From: Rhodospirillaceae bacterium
GTDB lineage: Bacteria; Pseudomonadota; Alphaproteobacteria; Reyranellales; Reyranellaceae
Assembly (NCBI GenBank): GCA_009772935.1
Contig: WOUR01000020.1
Coordinates: forward strand, 62,001 to 126,000
DNA length: 64,000 nt
Reading direction: 5' to 3'
Shown here: positions 43,961 to 51,765 of the stretch, one piece after another
How positions within the stretch are numbered: the first letter of the stretch is position 1
Layout: every line of letters begins with the position of its first letter
Notes under the pieces: model-generated
The model's database searches: none
Told to the model about the DNA's origin: nothing
Seen by the model: only the letters and a program-made list of their open reading frames with translations
Made by a program: the position numbers and the translations under genes

Positions 43961-44233
43961 CTAGACCGGAAGCGACTCCAGGCGCACCGGGGTGCCCAGC
44001 CGATCGGTGAGCAGGAGGGCGAGCGCCTCGACGTCGCCATCCACCTGCCCTGCATAGTTCACGAGCCTCGGCGGGGCGCCATCGAACCAGGAGAGCCGCC
44101 ATGCGCCCGCCTCGCGCACCAAAGAACCAACCACCTGCCCCTGCACGGAGACCGTCCAGAGGGCGGGCTCGTTGTATGTCGCCTGGATCAGGCGCGTGGC
44201 CCGGGCAACCAAGGTGTTGGCAAGGCTGAGCAT
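43961..44233 (-). CDS. Hypothetical protein, 90 residues
   Basis: A 90-residue open frame starting MLSLANTLVARATRLIQATYNEPALW and ending RLGTPVRLESLPV. Third-position G/C is high and the sequence WTVSVQGQVVGSL followed by GAWRLSWFDGAPPRLVNYAG looks like a small beta-rich domain. No signal peptide, membrane helix or known motif is seen. It lies between soxA (122 bases away) and the AsnC regulator gene on the same strand. I do not recognise the family. Confidence 0.6.
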   Translation of the reverse strand: MLSLANTLVARATRLIQATYNEPALWTVSVQGQVVGSLVREAGAWRLSWFDGAPPRLVNYAGQVDGDVEALALLLTDRLGTPVRLESLPV

Positions 44234-44355
44234 GCGAGGACTCTACGAGGACGCTCGCTCCTGCAGCAATGAAACGGTCGGTCGAAGAATGCGATGGCTG
44301 CAGCAGAATGAACTCCGGCGTCGGCTGCCGGGAGCATTTTCGCCTCTCCGGTCGC

Positions 44356-45132
44356 CTACGGTCGGACTGCCGGAGTTTCCAGCTTCATACCTTTCGCCCG
44401 CTCCATCAGGTAGAGTTCAAGGGCCGTGTATTCCGGCGCATCGAGCGGCCAGGCGTCGGCACGGATGCCGACGAGGCAGTTACGCAGCCGGCGCTTCAGG
44501 GAGCCAAGCGCCTGCCACTCCAGGCGGTAGATCGGATAGCCGGTGGGATGCGCCTCCGGAATAACGATGCCGGCGAGCTTCTTGCCGGCATTGTCGTCAT
44601 GGCAGATCGCGCAGGAGAGGTTGAGCTGGCCCTGACGGCGGCGATAGATTTCGGCACCCTCCCGGCGGAAGGCATCGAGGCGGGGGTCATAGGGCGGCGC
44701 GATCCGCAGGTCGCGAGACTGGTGTGCGACATAGGCGGAAAGCGCAAGCAGGTCGCGGTTCTCGGGCGGCAGTGGCTCGGCCTTCTGGTTCTCGGTGCGG
44801 CAGAGGTTGATGCGGCCCTCGAGATCGACCGGGCGGTCACCGCCCGTCGGGATTGCGGGATAGCGTGCGGCCACGCCCTTCATGCTGGCTGGAGCAGCGT
44901 CGTGGCAGTCGGCGCAGGACTTGTCAGCTGCACCGACCGCCCTTTTCCAGAGCTGGCCGCCGAGCTGGACGTACAGCATGCCGGGGTTGGCCGTATCGTC
45001 GTCCTGCATTTTCTGCAGGGCCTCGCCCATGTCCTGATAGCCGGAGCGCCGCTTGTCCGCGCCAACTTGCGCGGCCGCATAGGATGCGACGAACACCAGC
45101 GCGAGGCCGAGCGCGAGCAGCCGCCCGGTCAT
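44356..45132 (-). CDS. soxA: SoxA, diheme c-type cytochrome subunit of the SoxAX complex
   Basis: A 258-residue periplasmic cytochrome with signal peptide LLALGLALVFVASYAAAQ. Two heme-binding sites are present, CADCH (73-77) and CAICH (174-178); Cys111 in NLCRT and Cys219 in RNCLVGIRAD are the other conserved cysteines, Cys219 being the persulfurated active-site heme ligand. SoxAX couples thiosulfate, or another reduced sulfur donor, oxidatively to the SoxY cysteine. The start overlaps the soxZ stop (ATGA). It is the last of four sox genes in the order X-Y-Z-A. Confidence 0.95.
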   Translation of the reverse strand: MTGRLLALGLALVFVASYAAAQVGADKRRSGYQDMGEALQKMQDDDTANPGMLYVQLGGQLWKRAVGAADKSCADCHDAAPASMKGVAARYPAIPTGGDRPVDLEGRINLCRTENQKAEPLPPENRDLLALSAYVAHQSRDLRIAPPYDPRLDAFRREGAEIYRRRQGQLNLSCAICHDDNAGKKLAGIVIPEAHPTGYPIYRLEWQALGSLKRRLRNCLVGIRADAWPLDAPEYTALELYLMERAKGMKLETPAVRP

Positions 45133-45449
45133 TCGACGGCGATGTCGACCCGCTGCTCGGCGGCGAAGCCTTCGTCGCCGGTCCAGCGCAGCACCACCGT
45201 GCCGCTCTCCTTCGCCTCCGCGAAGAAGGACACGAAGGGATTGGCGGCGATCGCCGGCGACATGTCCATCGCGAAGATATCGGCGCCGTTCCAGGTCGCG
45301 GTGAATCGCTCGATGATGTTGCGCGGGATGATGCGGCCGTTAGGACCGGGCCGGAAGCCGGTCTCCATGGGATGCATGATCAGCGCCTTGATCTCGACGA
45401 CATCGCCGCGCCTGGCGGTCTTCGGTGCATTCACCAGGATGTTCGACAT
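45129..45449 (-). CDS. soxZ: SoxZ, partner of the sulfur carrier
   Basis: A 106-residue immunoglobulin-like protein without a signal peptide. RRGDVVEIKALIMHPMETGFR at the N terminus, PRNIIERFTATWNGADIF and FAEAKESGTVVLRWTGDEG at the C terminus match SoxZ. SoxZ forms a heterodimer with SoxY, which carries the sulfur-substrate adduct, and is exported as the complex. It overlaps soxY (TGATG) and soxA (ATGA). Confidence 0.95.
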   Translation of the reverse strand: MSNILVNAPKTARRGDVVEIKALIMHPMETGFRPGPNGRIIPRNIIERFTATWNGADIFAMDMSPAIAANPFVSFFAEAKESGTVVLRWTGDEGFAAEQRVDIAVE

Positions 45450-45892
45450 CAGGGCGACTCCTCGAGGCAGGCCGCCAGGGTCACGATCACGTCGGCACCG
45501 GCGCTCCAGAACCTTCCGTCGCTGGTCTCGGCAATGGCGACGATCCGCTGGCTGTCACCGAGCTTGATGCGCGTGCCCACGACCGCCTTGCCGCTGCGCG
45601 GCCCGAGCCGGGCAGAGAAGACGTTGGGTTGTGGGTTCTTCTCGTTGAAGACATGGATCGCCTTCACGTGGTCGGAGTCGGTCATCGGGCTCTCGACCGA
45701 AACGTTGAGCGGCACCGTGCTGCCGTTCTCGACCAGCGGCGGCACCTCGAGCTTCACCCTGCCTTCGGTCGGCGTTGCATTACCGATGACCTTCTTGATG
45801 GCCTCGGTCATGGCATCGGGCGTCGCGGCTGCAGGGCCAAGCGGCAGGACGATGATCGCGGCGGTGCCCGCAAGGAAGAGGCGTCGATCCAT
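45449..45892 (-). CDS. soxY: SoxY, sulfur-carrier protein with an atypical C terminus
   Basis: A 147-residue protein with a Tat-like signal (DRRLFLAGTAAIIVLPLG), then the SoxY core ATPTEGRVKLEVPPLVENGSTVPLNVSVESPMTDSDHVK and FSARLGPRSGKAVVGTRIKL. The sulfur-carrying cysteine is Cys142, but the canonical ending GGCGG is replaced by AACLEESP: the glycines flanking the cysteine are lost and the chain runs five residues past it. That could reduce swinging-arm flexibility or change the partner enzyme. The gene lies one base from soxX and overlaps soxZ. Confidence 0.92.
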   Translation of the reverse strand: MDRRLFLAGTAAIIVLPLGPAAATPDAMTEAIKKVIGNATPTEGRVKLEVPPLVENGSTVPLNVSVESPMTDSDHVKAIHVFNEKNPQPNVFSARLGPRSGKAVVGTRIKLGDSQRIVAIAETSDGRFWSAGADVIVTLAACLEESP

Positions 45893-46339
45893 TCAATCCT
45901 TCAACGTGACGAGATAGGCCACGACATCCTCGACCTGGGAAGCGGTGAGGATCGTCCTGCCTTCGAAGTTGCGGGCCACCCGGTGAAGGCCCTGGGCTCG
46001 ATAGTAGGCCGGCATGATCGTGTCGGCATTGAGACGCGACCCGTCGACGATACGCAGGCGCAGCTGTCCCTCCGACCAGCGCGAGCCCGCGCCGGCGAGG
46101 CTGGGCGCCAGATCGCCCTGGAAGCGCTCCTCGGCGATCGGTCCGGAATGGCAGAGCAGGCAGAGGCCGATACTGCGGTTGGCCACGATCGCCCGGCCGC
46201 GCGCCGCATCCCCCGGCCGGCCGGTGAGCGACTGGGGGATCGAATCGTCGATGACCTGCGGCACGACAGGAGGAGCGGGCTGCTGGGCCGCCGCCGAGCC
46301 GGCGACGAGTGCGAGAACGAGGAGGATCGGAAGCCGCAT
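45893..46339 (-). CDS. soxX: SoxX, monoheme c-type cytochrome
   Basis: A 148-residue periplasmic cytochrome. The signal peptide is RLPILLVLALVAGSAAAQ; the heme site is CLLCH (60-64), and PSLAGAGSRWSEGQLRLRIVDGSRLNADTIMPAYY contains the distal Met ligand. SoxX accepts electrons from SoxA. ATG 46339 follows the soxF stop by four bases; an upstream extension to 46510 lies inside soxF and is not supported. Its stop abuts the soxY start. Confidence 0.94.
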   Translation of the reverse strand: MRLPILLVLALVAGSAAAQQPAPPVVPQVIDDSIPQSLTGRPGDAARGRAIVANRSIGLCLLCHSGPIAEERFQGDLAPSLAGAGSRWSEGQLRLRIVDGSRLNADTIMPAYYRAQGLHRVARNFEGRTILTASQVEDVVAYLVTLKD

Positions 46340-46343
46340 CGCA

Positions 46344-47600
46344 TCAGCCGAAGGTTTCGGCGGTGATGGTGCGGAACCAGCTCGACGCATAGAGCGCCTC
46401 CTGCCCCCGCAGGCCCCCCACGGCTTCGAGCGGGCTGGCGCCACCGGCACCGGGAATGTCCGTGAGCTGTCTCCCGTCCGGACGATAGACGCCGGCGATC
46501 GAGATTCCATAATCGGCTGCGAGGAGGCTGTAACAAGTGTTGATCACGATCGGATCCTGCGGCTTCTCACCGGCCAGCAGCTTCACGATGGCGGCGGCAC
46601 AGACCTTGGCCTGCGCGTTGGCCGCAAAGGCCGACTTGGGCATGCCGCCCATGATCGCCGCATCGCCAAGGATATGGATGTTCGGCCGCAGCGTCGATTC
46701 GAAGGCGACCGGCTCGACCGGACACCAGCCGGTCCGGTCGGCGACGCCGGCCTGCACCGCGATGGCGCCGGCCTTCTGCGGCGGAATCACGTTGGCGACC
46801 GCGGCCTTGTGCGACCCGAACTCCGTCGTCAGGGTGAGCGTCGCGGGGTCGACCGCCGTCACCTTGCCGCCCTGGCTCAGCGGCACCCATTCGATCATGC
46901 CGGGGTAGAGCTCGGCCCAGCCGTTCTGGAACAGGCGCTGCTTGGAGAAGGCATCCTTGGAATCGAGCAGCAGCAGCTTCGACTTCGGCTTCCAGATCTT
47001 GAGCCAGTAGGCAATCAGGCTGGCGCGCTCGTATGGGCCGGGCGGGCATCGAAAAGGGTTGGCCGGCGACGACAGGACGACCAGCCCGCCATCATCCATC
47101 GCCTGCAGCTGCCGGCGCAACAGCACGGTTTGCGCGCCCGCCTTCCAGGCATGCGGCATCTTCTCAGTCGCGGCCTCGTCGTAGCCCTGGATGGCGTTCC
47201 AGGTGAAATCGATGCCGGGAGACATGACCAGCCGGTCGTAGGGAAGCCTGCTCCCGTCGACCAGGGTCACGGTCTTCGCCTCGGCATCGACTGCGGTCGC
47301 GCTCGTCTCCGCCACCGTGACGCCCGCAGCCTTGATGCCGTCGTAACGGAACTGCTGCTGGCCGATCTCGCGCAAGCTGGCCAGCACCGAATTGCTGAAG
47401 GGGCACGAGGTGTAGACGGGGTTCGGCTCGACCAGGGTGACGTCGAGCAACGGCTGCGTCGCCTTCAGGGTGCGCGCCGCCGTGGCGCCACCGAAGCCGC
47501 CACCGATCACCACGACCCTGGCCCTGCCCTGCGCCGAAACGACGGCAGGCGCAAGGCCGGCGGCCGCGCTGATCTTCAGGAAATGACGGCGCGTCGCCAT
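46344..47600 (-). CDS. soxF: SoxF/FccB, flavoprotein subunit of sulfide dehydrogenase
   Basis: A 418-residue flavoprotein of the flavocytochrome c sulfide dehydrogenase group with a Tat-type signal (ATRRHFLKISAAAG). RVVVIGGGFGGATAARTL (28-45) binds FAD, Cys66 in YTSCPFSNS and Cys356 in INTCYSLL form the redox-active pair next to the flavin, and CPPGPYERASL near 185 is conserved in FccB. It oxidises sulfide and passes electrons to a small cytochrome c, whose gene lies 13 bases upstream. The pair heads the sox genes here. Confidence 0.92.
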   Translation of the reverse strand: MATRRHFLKISAAAGLAPAVVSAQGRARVVVIGGGFGGATAARTLKATQPLLDVTLVEPNPVYTSCPFSNSVLASLREIGQQQFRYDGIKAAGVTVAETSATAVDAEAKTVTLVDGSRLPYDRLVMSPGIDFTWNAIQGYDEAATEKMPHAWKAGAQTVLLRRQLQAMDDGGLVVLSSPANPFRCPPGPYERASLIAYWLKIWKPKSKLLLLDSKDAFSKQRLFQNGWAELYPGMIEWVPLSQGGKVTAVDPATLTLTTEFGSHKAAVANVIPPQKAGAIAVQAGVADRTGWCPVEPVAFESTLRPNIHILGDAAIMGGMPKSAFAANAQAKVCAAAIVKLLAGEKPQDPIVINTCYSLLAADYGISIAGVYRPDGRQLTDIPGAGGASPLEAVGGLRGQEALYASSWFRTITAETFG

Positions 47601-47613
47601 GCCTGCTGTGTCC

Positions 47614-47907
47614 CTACTCCGGCTGCGCGGCAAACCAGGCTGCGATGGCCTCGGTCTGCTGGTCGTCGAATCCCTTGGCGATACGGCCCATCAAGCTCGA
47701 GGGCCAAGCGCCGCTGCGATAGTCACGCATGAAGGTGACGATGTCCTCGGCCTTGCGGCCGGCAAGGCGCGGGATCACCGAATCCGCCACCTTCTTCGGG
47801 GCATGGCAGCCGGTGCACGAGCTGGCGCCCGGCGGCGCATCCGCCGCCGTTGCCGGACCAGCCAGCAGGATCATGCTGGCCAAGCCCGGCAGCAGCGCTC
47901 GATGCAT
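47614..47907 (-). CDS. Small periplasmic cytochrome c (FccA/SoxE-like)
   Basis: A 97-residue class I cytochrome c. The signal peptide is HRALLPGLASMILLAGPATA; heme binds at CTGCH (31-35) and the distal Met is probably in SSLMGRIAKG. Its size and position directly upstream of soxF fit the electron-accepting partner of the sulfide dehydrogenase flavoprotein, though the molybdenum hydroxylase encoded just upstream could also donate to it. Its start overlaps the end of the hydroxylase large-subunit gene by one base. Confidence 0.9.
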   Translation of the reverse strand: MHRALLPGLASMILLAGPATAADAPPGASSCTGCHAPKKVADSVIPRLAGRKAEDIVTFMRDYRSGAWPSSLMGRIAKGFDDQQTEAIAAWFAAQPE

Positions 47908-50078
47908 CAGGCGCCCTTCTTCAGGTCGTTGTTCATCAGCGGCAGGTTGCGCACCCTCTTGCCCGTTGCCTTGGCGATCGCGTTTAGCACGGCGGGCGCC
48001 GCGACGGCGATGGTTGGCTCACCGACACCGCCCCAGAAGTCGTTGGTCGGCACGAGCACCGTTTCGACGTCGGGCATCTCGTCGATGCGCATTACGTTGT
48101 AGGTGTCGAAGTTGGTTTGCTCGACCGCACCGTCCTTGACGGTGATCTCGCCGTACAGGGCGGCCGACAGGCCGTAGACGAACGAGCCGGCGACCTGGCG
48201 GTCGATCTGCGCCGGATTGACCACGTGGCCGGGATTGGTGGCTGCCGTGATCTTGTGGATCTTGAGCTGGCCGTCGGCACTCACCGAGACCTCGGCGACA
48301 CCGGCGACGTAGCTGCCATAGCCCATGACCTGCGCGATGCCGTGGAAGCGGCCCTCGGGCAGCGGCTTGCCGTAGCCGGCCTTGTCGCAAGCGGCCTTCA
48401 GCACCGCCGCCCACTTGGGCTTCAGGTACTTGAGGCGGTAGGCCAGCGGATCCTGTCCAGCCGCCGCCGCCAGCTCGTCCATGAAGCATTCCATGTAGAC
48501 GGCGTTCTGGTTCACGTTCACACCGCGCCAGAAGCCCGCCGTGATGTGCGGGTTGCGCATGGCGTGGTCGATCATCAGGTTCGGGACGTCGTAGCCATAA
48601 GCGGCTTCGACGCCGGACTGCATGAGACCCTGAAAGGCGATCGGATCCATGCCGTTCACCAGGTTCTGCGGCAGCAGCGAGGCCAGGATCGACTGGCCGG
48701 AGAGGCGAATCTGCAGGCTGATCAGGTTGCCTTGGGCGTCGAGGCCCGCCGTCAGCTTGGCCATCGTCGTCGGATGGTACTGGCAGTGCGTCATGTCCTC
48801 TTCGCGCGACCAGATGAGCTTGATCGGCGTGCCGGGCATTTCCTTGGCAGCCAGCACCGCCTGCCGCACATAATCCGAGCGGCCGCGACGGCCGAAGCCG
48901 CCGCCCAGCATCAGCTTGTAGACCTCGCACTTGGCAACCGGCAGGCCGGCCGCTTCCGAAGCCGCGGCGAGCGCCGCCTCGCCGTTCTGAGTACCGCACC
49001 AGACCTCGCACTTGTCGGCCGTGTAGCGCGCCGTGGCATTCATCGGCTCCATCGTGACGTGGTGCTGATAGGGAAAACTATAGGTGGCCTCGACCTTCTT
49101 GGCCGCGCCGTCGATCGCCTTCTGGGCGTCGCCCGTCTTGTTGCCGACGAAGGCCTCCTTGGCCTCGAGTCCTTCCTTCAGCATGGCGTTGATCGTCTCG
49201 GTCGAGACCTTGCCGAGCTCTCCAATGTCCCAGTTGGTGTTGACGGCATCGAGCGCCGTCTTGGCCTGCCAGTAGGTATCGGCCACGACCACGACGGCAT
49301 TGCCGTCGATGGCGAAGATCTTCTTCACACCCGGCATCTTCTCGGCCTTGGCGGCGTCGAAGTCCTTGAGCTTGCCGCCGATCACCGGGCAGGCGCGCAC
49401 GGTCGCGTTGAGCAGGCCCGGCATCGTGTAGTCCATGCCATAGATCTGCTTGCCCGTGACCTTGTCGATCGTGTCGAGCCGCTTGAGCGGCTTGCCGGCG
49501 ATCTTCCAGTCCTTGGGGTCCTTGAGCTTCACGTCCTTGGGCGGCTCGAGCTGGGCCGCCGCCGCGGCGACCGCGCCGTAGGTCACAGTCTTGCCCGACG
49601 TCTTGTGCGTGATCTTGCTGTCGGCCGCGCTGCATTCGGCGACCGGCACGTTCCATTGCTTCGCCGCGGCGGCGATCAGCATCTCGCGCGCGATCGCGCC
49701 GCCCTCGCGGACATACTGCTGGCTCTCGCGGATGCCGCGGCTGCCACCGGTCGAGAAGTTCCTCCAGACGCGGTTACGCTTCAGGTTCTCGCCGGGCGTC
49801 GGATACTCCCAGGAAACCTTGTTCCAGTCGCACTCCAGTTCCTCGGCCACGAGCTGGCAGAGGCCGGTGAGCGTGCCCTGACCCATTTCGGAGCGAGCGA
49901 TGCGGATCACCACCTTGTCGTCGGGATGGATGACCACCCAGGCATTCAGCTCCTTGACCGACTGGGCGTGCGCCACGCTTTCGCCGAAGGGCAGGCGGAA
50001 GCCGAGCGAGAAGCCGCCGGCGACGGCGGCGCCGCCGACCACGAAGCCGCGACGGCCGAGAGATGTCTGGATCGTCAT
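47907..50078 (-). CDS. Molybdopterin-dependent hydroxylase large subunit (isoquinoline 1-oxidoreductase beta type)
   Basis: A 723-residue xanthine-oxidase-family protein. A Tat signal (SLGRRGFVVGGAAVAGG) places it in the periplasm. RSEMGQGTLTGLCQLVAEEL near residue 65, GGGFGRRGRSDYV near 395, PHITAGFWRGVNVNQNAVY near 515 and GGVGEPTIAVAAPAV near 685 line the Mo site; Glu687 is the catalytic base. Members hydroxylate N-heterocycles or oxidise aldehydes. This type has no FAD subunit and passes electrons through a (2Fe-2S) subunit to a cytochrome c. The small subunit gene lies 15 bases upstream and a cytochrome c gene overlaps the end. Confidence 0.9.
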   Translation of the reverse strand: MTIQTSLGRRGFVVGGAAVAGGFSLGFRLPFGESVAHAQSVKELNAWVVIHPDDKVVIRIARSEMGQGTLTGLCQLVAEELECDWNKVSWEYPTPGENLKRNRVWRNFSTGGSRGIRESQQYVREGGAIAREMLIAAAAKQWNVPVAECSAADSKITHKTSGKTVTYGAVAAAAAQLEPPKDVKLKDPKDWKIAGKPLKRLDTIDKVTGKQIYGMDYTMPGLLNATVRACPVIGGKLKDFDAAKAEKMPGVKKIFAIDGNAVVVVADTYWQAKTALDAVNTNWDIGELGKVSTETINAMLKEGLEAKEAFVGNKTGDAQKAIDGAAKKVEATYSFPYQHHVTMEPMNATARYTADKCEVWCGTQNGEAALAAASEAAGLPVAKCEVYKLMLGGGFGRRGRSDYVRQAVLAAKEMPGTPIKLIWSREEDMTHCQYHPTTMAKLTAGLDAQGNLISLQIRLSGQSILASLLPQNLVNGMDPIAFQGLMQSGVEAAYGYDVPNLMIDHAMRNPHITAGFWRGVNVNQNAVYMECFMDELAAAAGQDPLAYRLKYLKPKWAAVLKAACDKAGYGKPLPEGRFHGIAQVMGYGSYVAGVAEVSVSADGQLKIHKITAATNPGHVVNPAQIDRQVAGSFVYGLSAALYGEITVKDGAVEQTNFDTYNVMRIDEMPDVETVLVPTNDFWGGVGEPTIAVAAPAVLNAIAKATGKRVRNLPLMNNDLKKGA

Positions 50079-50093
50079 GATGCGTCCCTCCTC

Positions 50094-50543
50094 TTAGGCC
50101 TTGGCGGCGGCGTGGATGGCGGCGCGGACCTGCTGGTAGGTGCCGCAACGGCAGATGTTGGTCATCGCCTCGTCGATATCCTTATCCGTCGGATTGGCCT
50201 TGGCGGCGAGCAGCGCCGTCGCCGCCATCACCATGCCGCTCTGACAGTAGCCGCACTGAGGCACGTCGAGTTCGACCCAGGCCTTCTGGATCTTGTTCAG
50301 CATGCCGTTCTCGGCCAGCGCCTCGATGGTGACGACCTTCTGCGTACCGACGGCATTCACCGGCACGCTGCACGAACGCACCGGCGAACCATCGATATGA
50401 ACCGTGCAGGACCCGCATTGCGCGATCCCGCAGCCATACTTGGTGCCGGTCAGGCCCAGTTGTTCACGCAGCACCCAGAGTAGCGGCGTTTCCGGATCGG
50501 CAGTGTAGTCGACTGCCTTGCCGTTGACGTTGAGGACAGCCAT
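50094..50543 (-). CDS. Molybdenum hydroxylase (2Fe-2S) subunit, IorA-like
   Basis: A 149-residue iron-sulfur protein with two clusters: plant-ferredoxin type (Cys38, 43, 46, 58 in YGCGIAQCGSCTVHIDG and RSCSVP) and the C-terminal four-helix type (Cys97, 100, 131, 133 in CGYCQSGM and CRCGTY). It transfers electrons from the molybdenum subunit encoded next to it. ATG 50543 starts at the usual family position; upstream frame is unsupported. It has no own signal peptide and would travel with the Tat-exported large subunit. Confidence 0.93.
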   Translation of the reverse strand: MAVLNVNGKAVDYTADPETPLLWVLREQLGLTGTKYGCGIAQCGSCTVHIDGSPVRSCSVPVNAVGTQKVVTIEALAENGMLNKIQKAWVELDVPQCGYCQSGMVMAATALLAAKANPTDKDIDEAMTNICRCGTYQQVRAAIHAAAKA

Positions 50544-50684
50544 CCCAGTCTCCCGTTGTTCAGGAAATATGGGAAGAGCGTAGCCCAGCGAGCGCGCGGC
50601 CGCCTGAGCAACCGTCCCGCTCTCACGGAGGTGTGATGGCCGCGCAAACCAACCACCCACTGTGGCGGTTCCGTGGCTCGCGAA

Positions 50685-51743
50685 TTACAGTTTGGGCGGC
50701 GGATAGTACGGACGATCGCCGAGCGCCTGCACGCGCTTCCAAAACTCCGGACCCGAGGCCTTTCCGACCTCGTCGAGATCGGCCGCCTGGCGCCACAGGC
50801 TCCACGAGTCGGGATGCAGCCGACTCGCCTCCGCCAGTTGCAGATCGCCTTCGGCGGCGCGGCCGTTCGCGCGCAGCCAAAGCCCCAGCCGGAAACGTGC
50901 CCGCGCCTCCGCGATCTCGGGCGTGACCTTCGGCATCTCTGCGCGCACCTCGTCACCCGGCAACGCATGCGCGCCGGCGGCGACCCAGGCGCGAACCGCG
51001 TCGAGATAGGCCTGCCGTGCCGCTAGACGTTCGGCCTGGTCCTGCGGAGTCATCGTGCGCGTCGCGAGATCCATGCGCCGGAAATGATCGGTCGAGCCGG
51101 CCGTCTCGGGTGGGCGGGCGATCCGGCCCTGCTCGTCGATCCAGATCGATTGCGGCACGTTCACGAGATTATAGAGATCCTCGAGGCGATGCTCGACATC
51201 GATCAGCTGCCAATAGGACGACTTCGCCTGTTCGATCCATGGGCGGGCATGCTCGCCGCCGCGGCTTTCCTGCGCCACGGCCACGACCATGAACCCCTTG
51301 TCCTTCAGTTCTTCGTAGAGGGCCTGCCACACGGGCAAGTCGAAACGACAGCCTCACCAACTGGCCCATGTAGCAAGGAACACCTTGCGGCCGCGCAGCT
51401 GCGACAGCGAGCGCGGCACGCCTTCGAGGTCCGGCAAGGTGAAGTCGGGCGCCTCCAGCCCTTCGAGCGCGGCGTTGCGCTCCCCGGCCGACGCCCCCAA
51501 CGCCCACACGTCGCGCGTCGCGCTGCCGACGACCGGACCGCCGAGCTTCTCCCAGAAGGCCTCGAGGTCGACTTCGTTGGAACCCAGGGCGGAAGCCGGC
51601 AACGGCACGCATAGATCGTCACGGCACATGCCTTCGGGCTTCAGGGTCCAGCCGGTGATCCTCTCGGCATCGACCGGACTCATCCAGAGGCCATCATGCG
51701 CGGCGACGTCGTATTCCCCCGTAGGCGTCAGGATCTTCGTCAT
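50685..51743 (-). CDS. ResA-like thioredoxin-fold protein with in-frame TGA (probable selenoprotein, WAxxUGC type)
   Basis: Read through TGA 51354-51356, this is one frame of 353 codons from ATG 51743 (AAGGAGG nine bases upstream) to 50685, giving 352 residues with selenocysteine 130. The N part ends APDFTLPDLEGVPRSLSQLRGRKVFLATWASW and the C part starts GCRFDLPVWQALYEELKDKGFMVVAVAQE, together a thioredoxin/TlpA fold with the active site WASW-U-GC where relatives have WASWCGC. Codon use is the same on both sides and there is no second ribosome site. I recall an NCBI selenoprotein family called ResA-like WAxxUGC motif-containing protein, which fits exactly. The C-terminal third looks TPR-like. 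A SECIS-like hairpin follows the TGA. No selA, selB or selC is in the window. The alternative is a Cys-to-stop mutation. Confidence 0.8.
51323..51339 (-). promoter_or_regulatory. SECIS-like hairpin after the in-frame TGA
   Basis: On the minus strand CTTGCC (51339-51334) pairs with GGCAGG (51328-51323) around loop CGTGT; one pair is G-U. The stem begins 14 bases and the loop 20 bases after the TGA. A short stem with a small loop carrying G within its first two bases at 16-37 bases past UGA is the bacterial SECIS pattern I recall. SelB binding is inferred. Confidence 0.6.
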
Positions 51744-51765
51744 CGCGGTGGCCTCCTTCTGCGAC

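Noticed and set aside
50685-51743. Two separate genes (51354-51743 and 50685-51338)
   Set aside because: The second piece would start in the middle of a thioredoxin fold with no ribosome site, and the two pieces align as one protein across a TGA at a catalytic Cys position with a SECIS-like hairpin.
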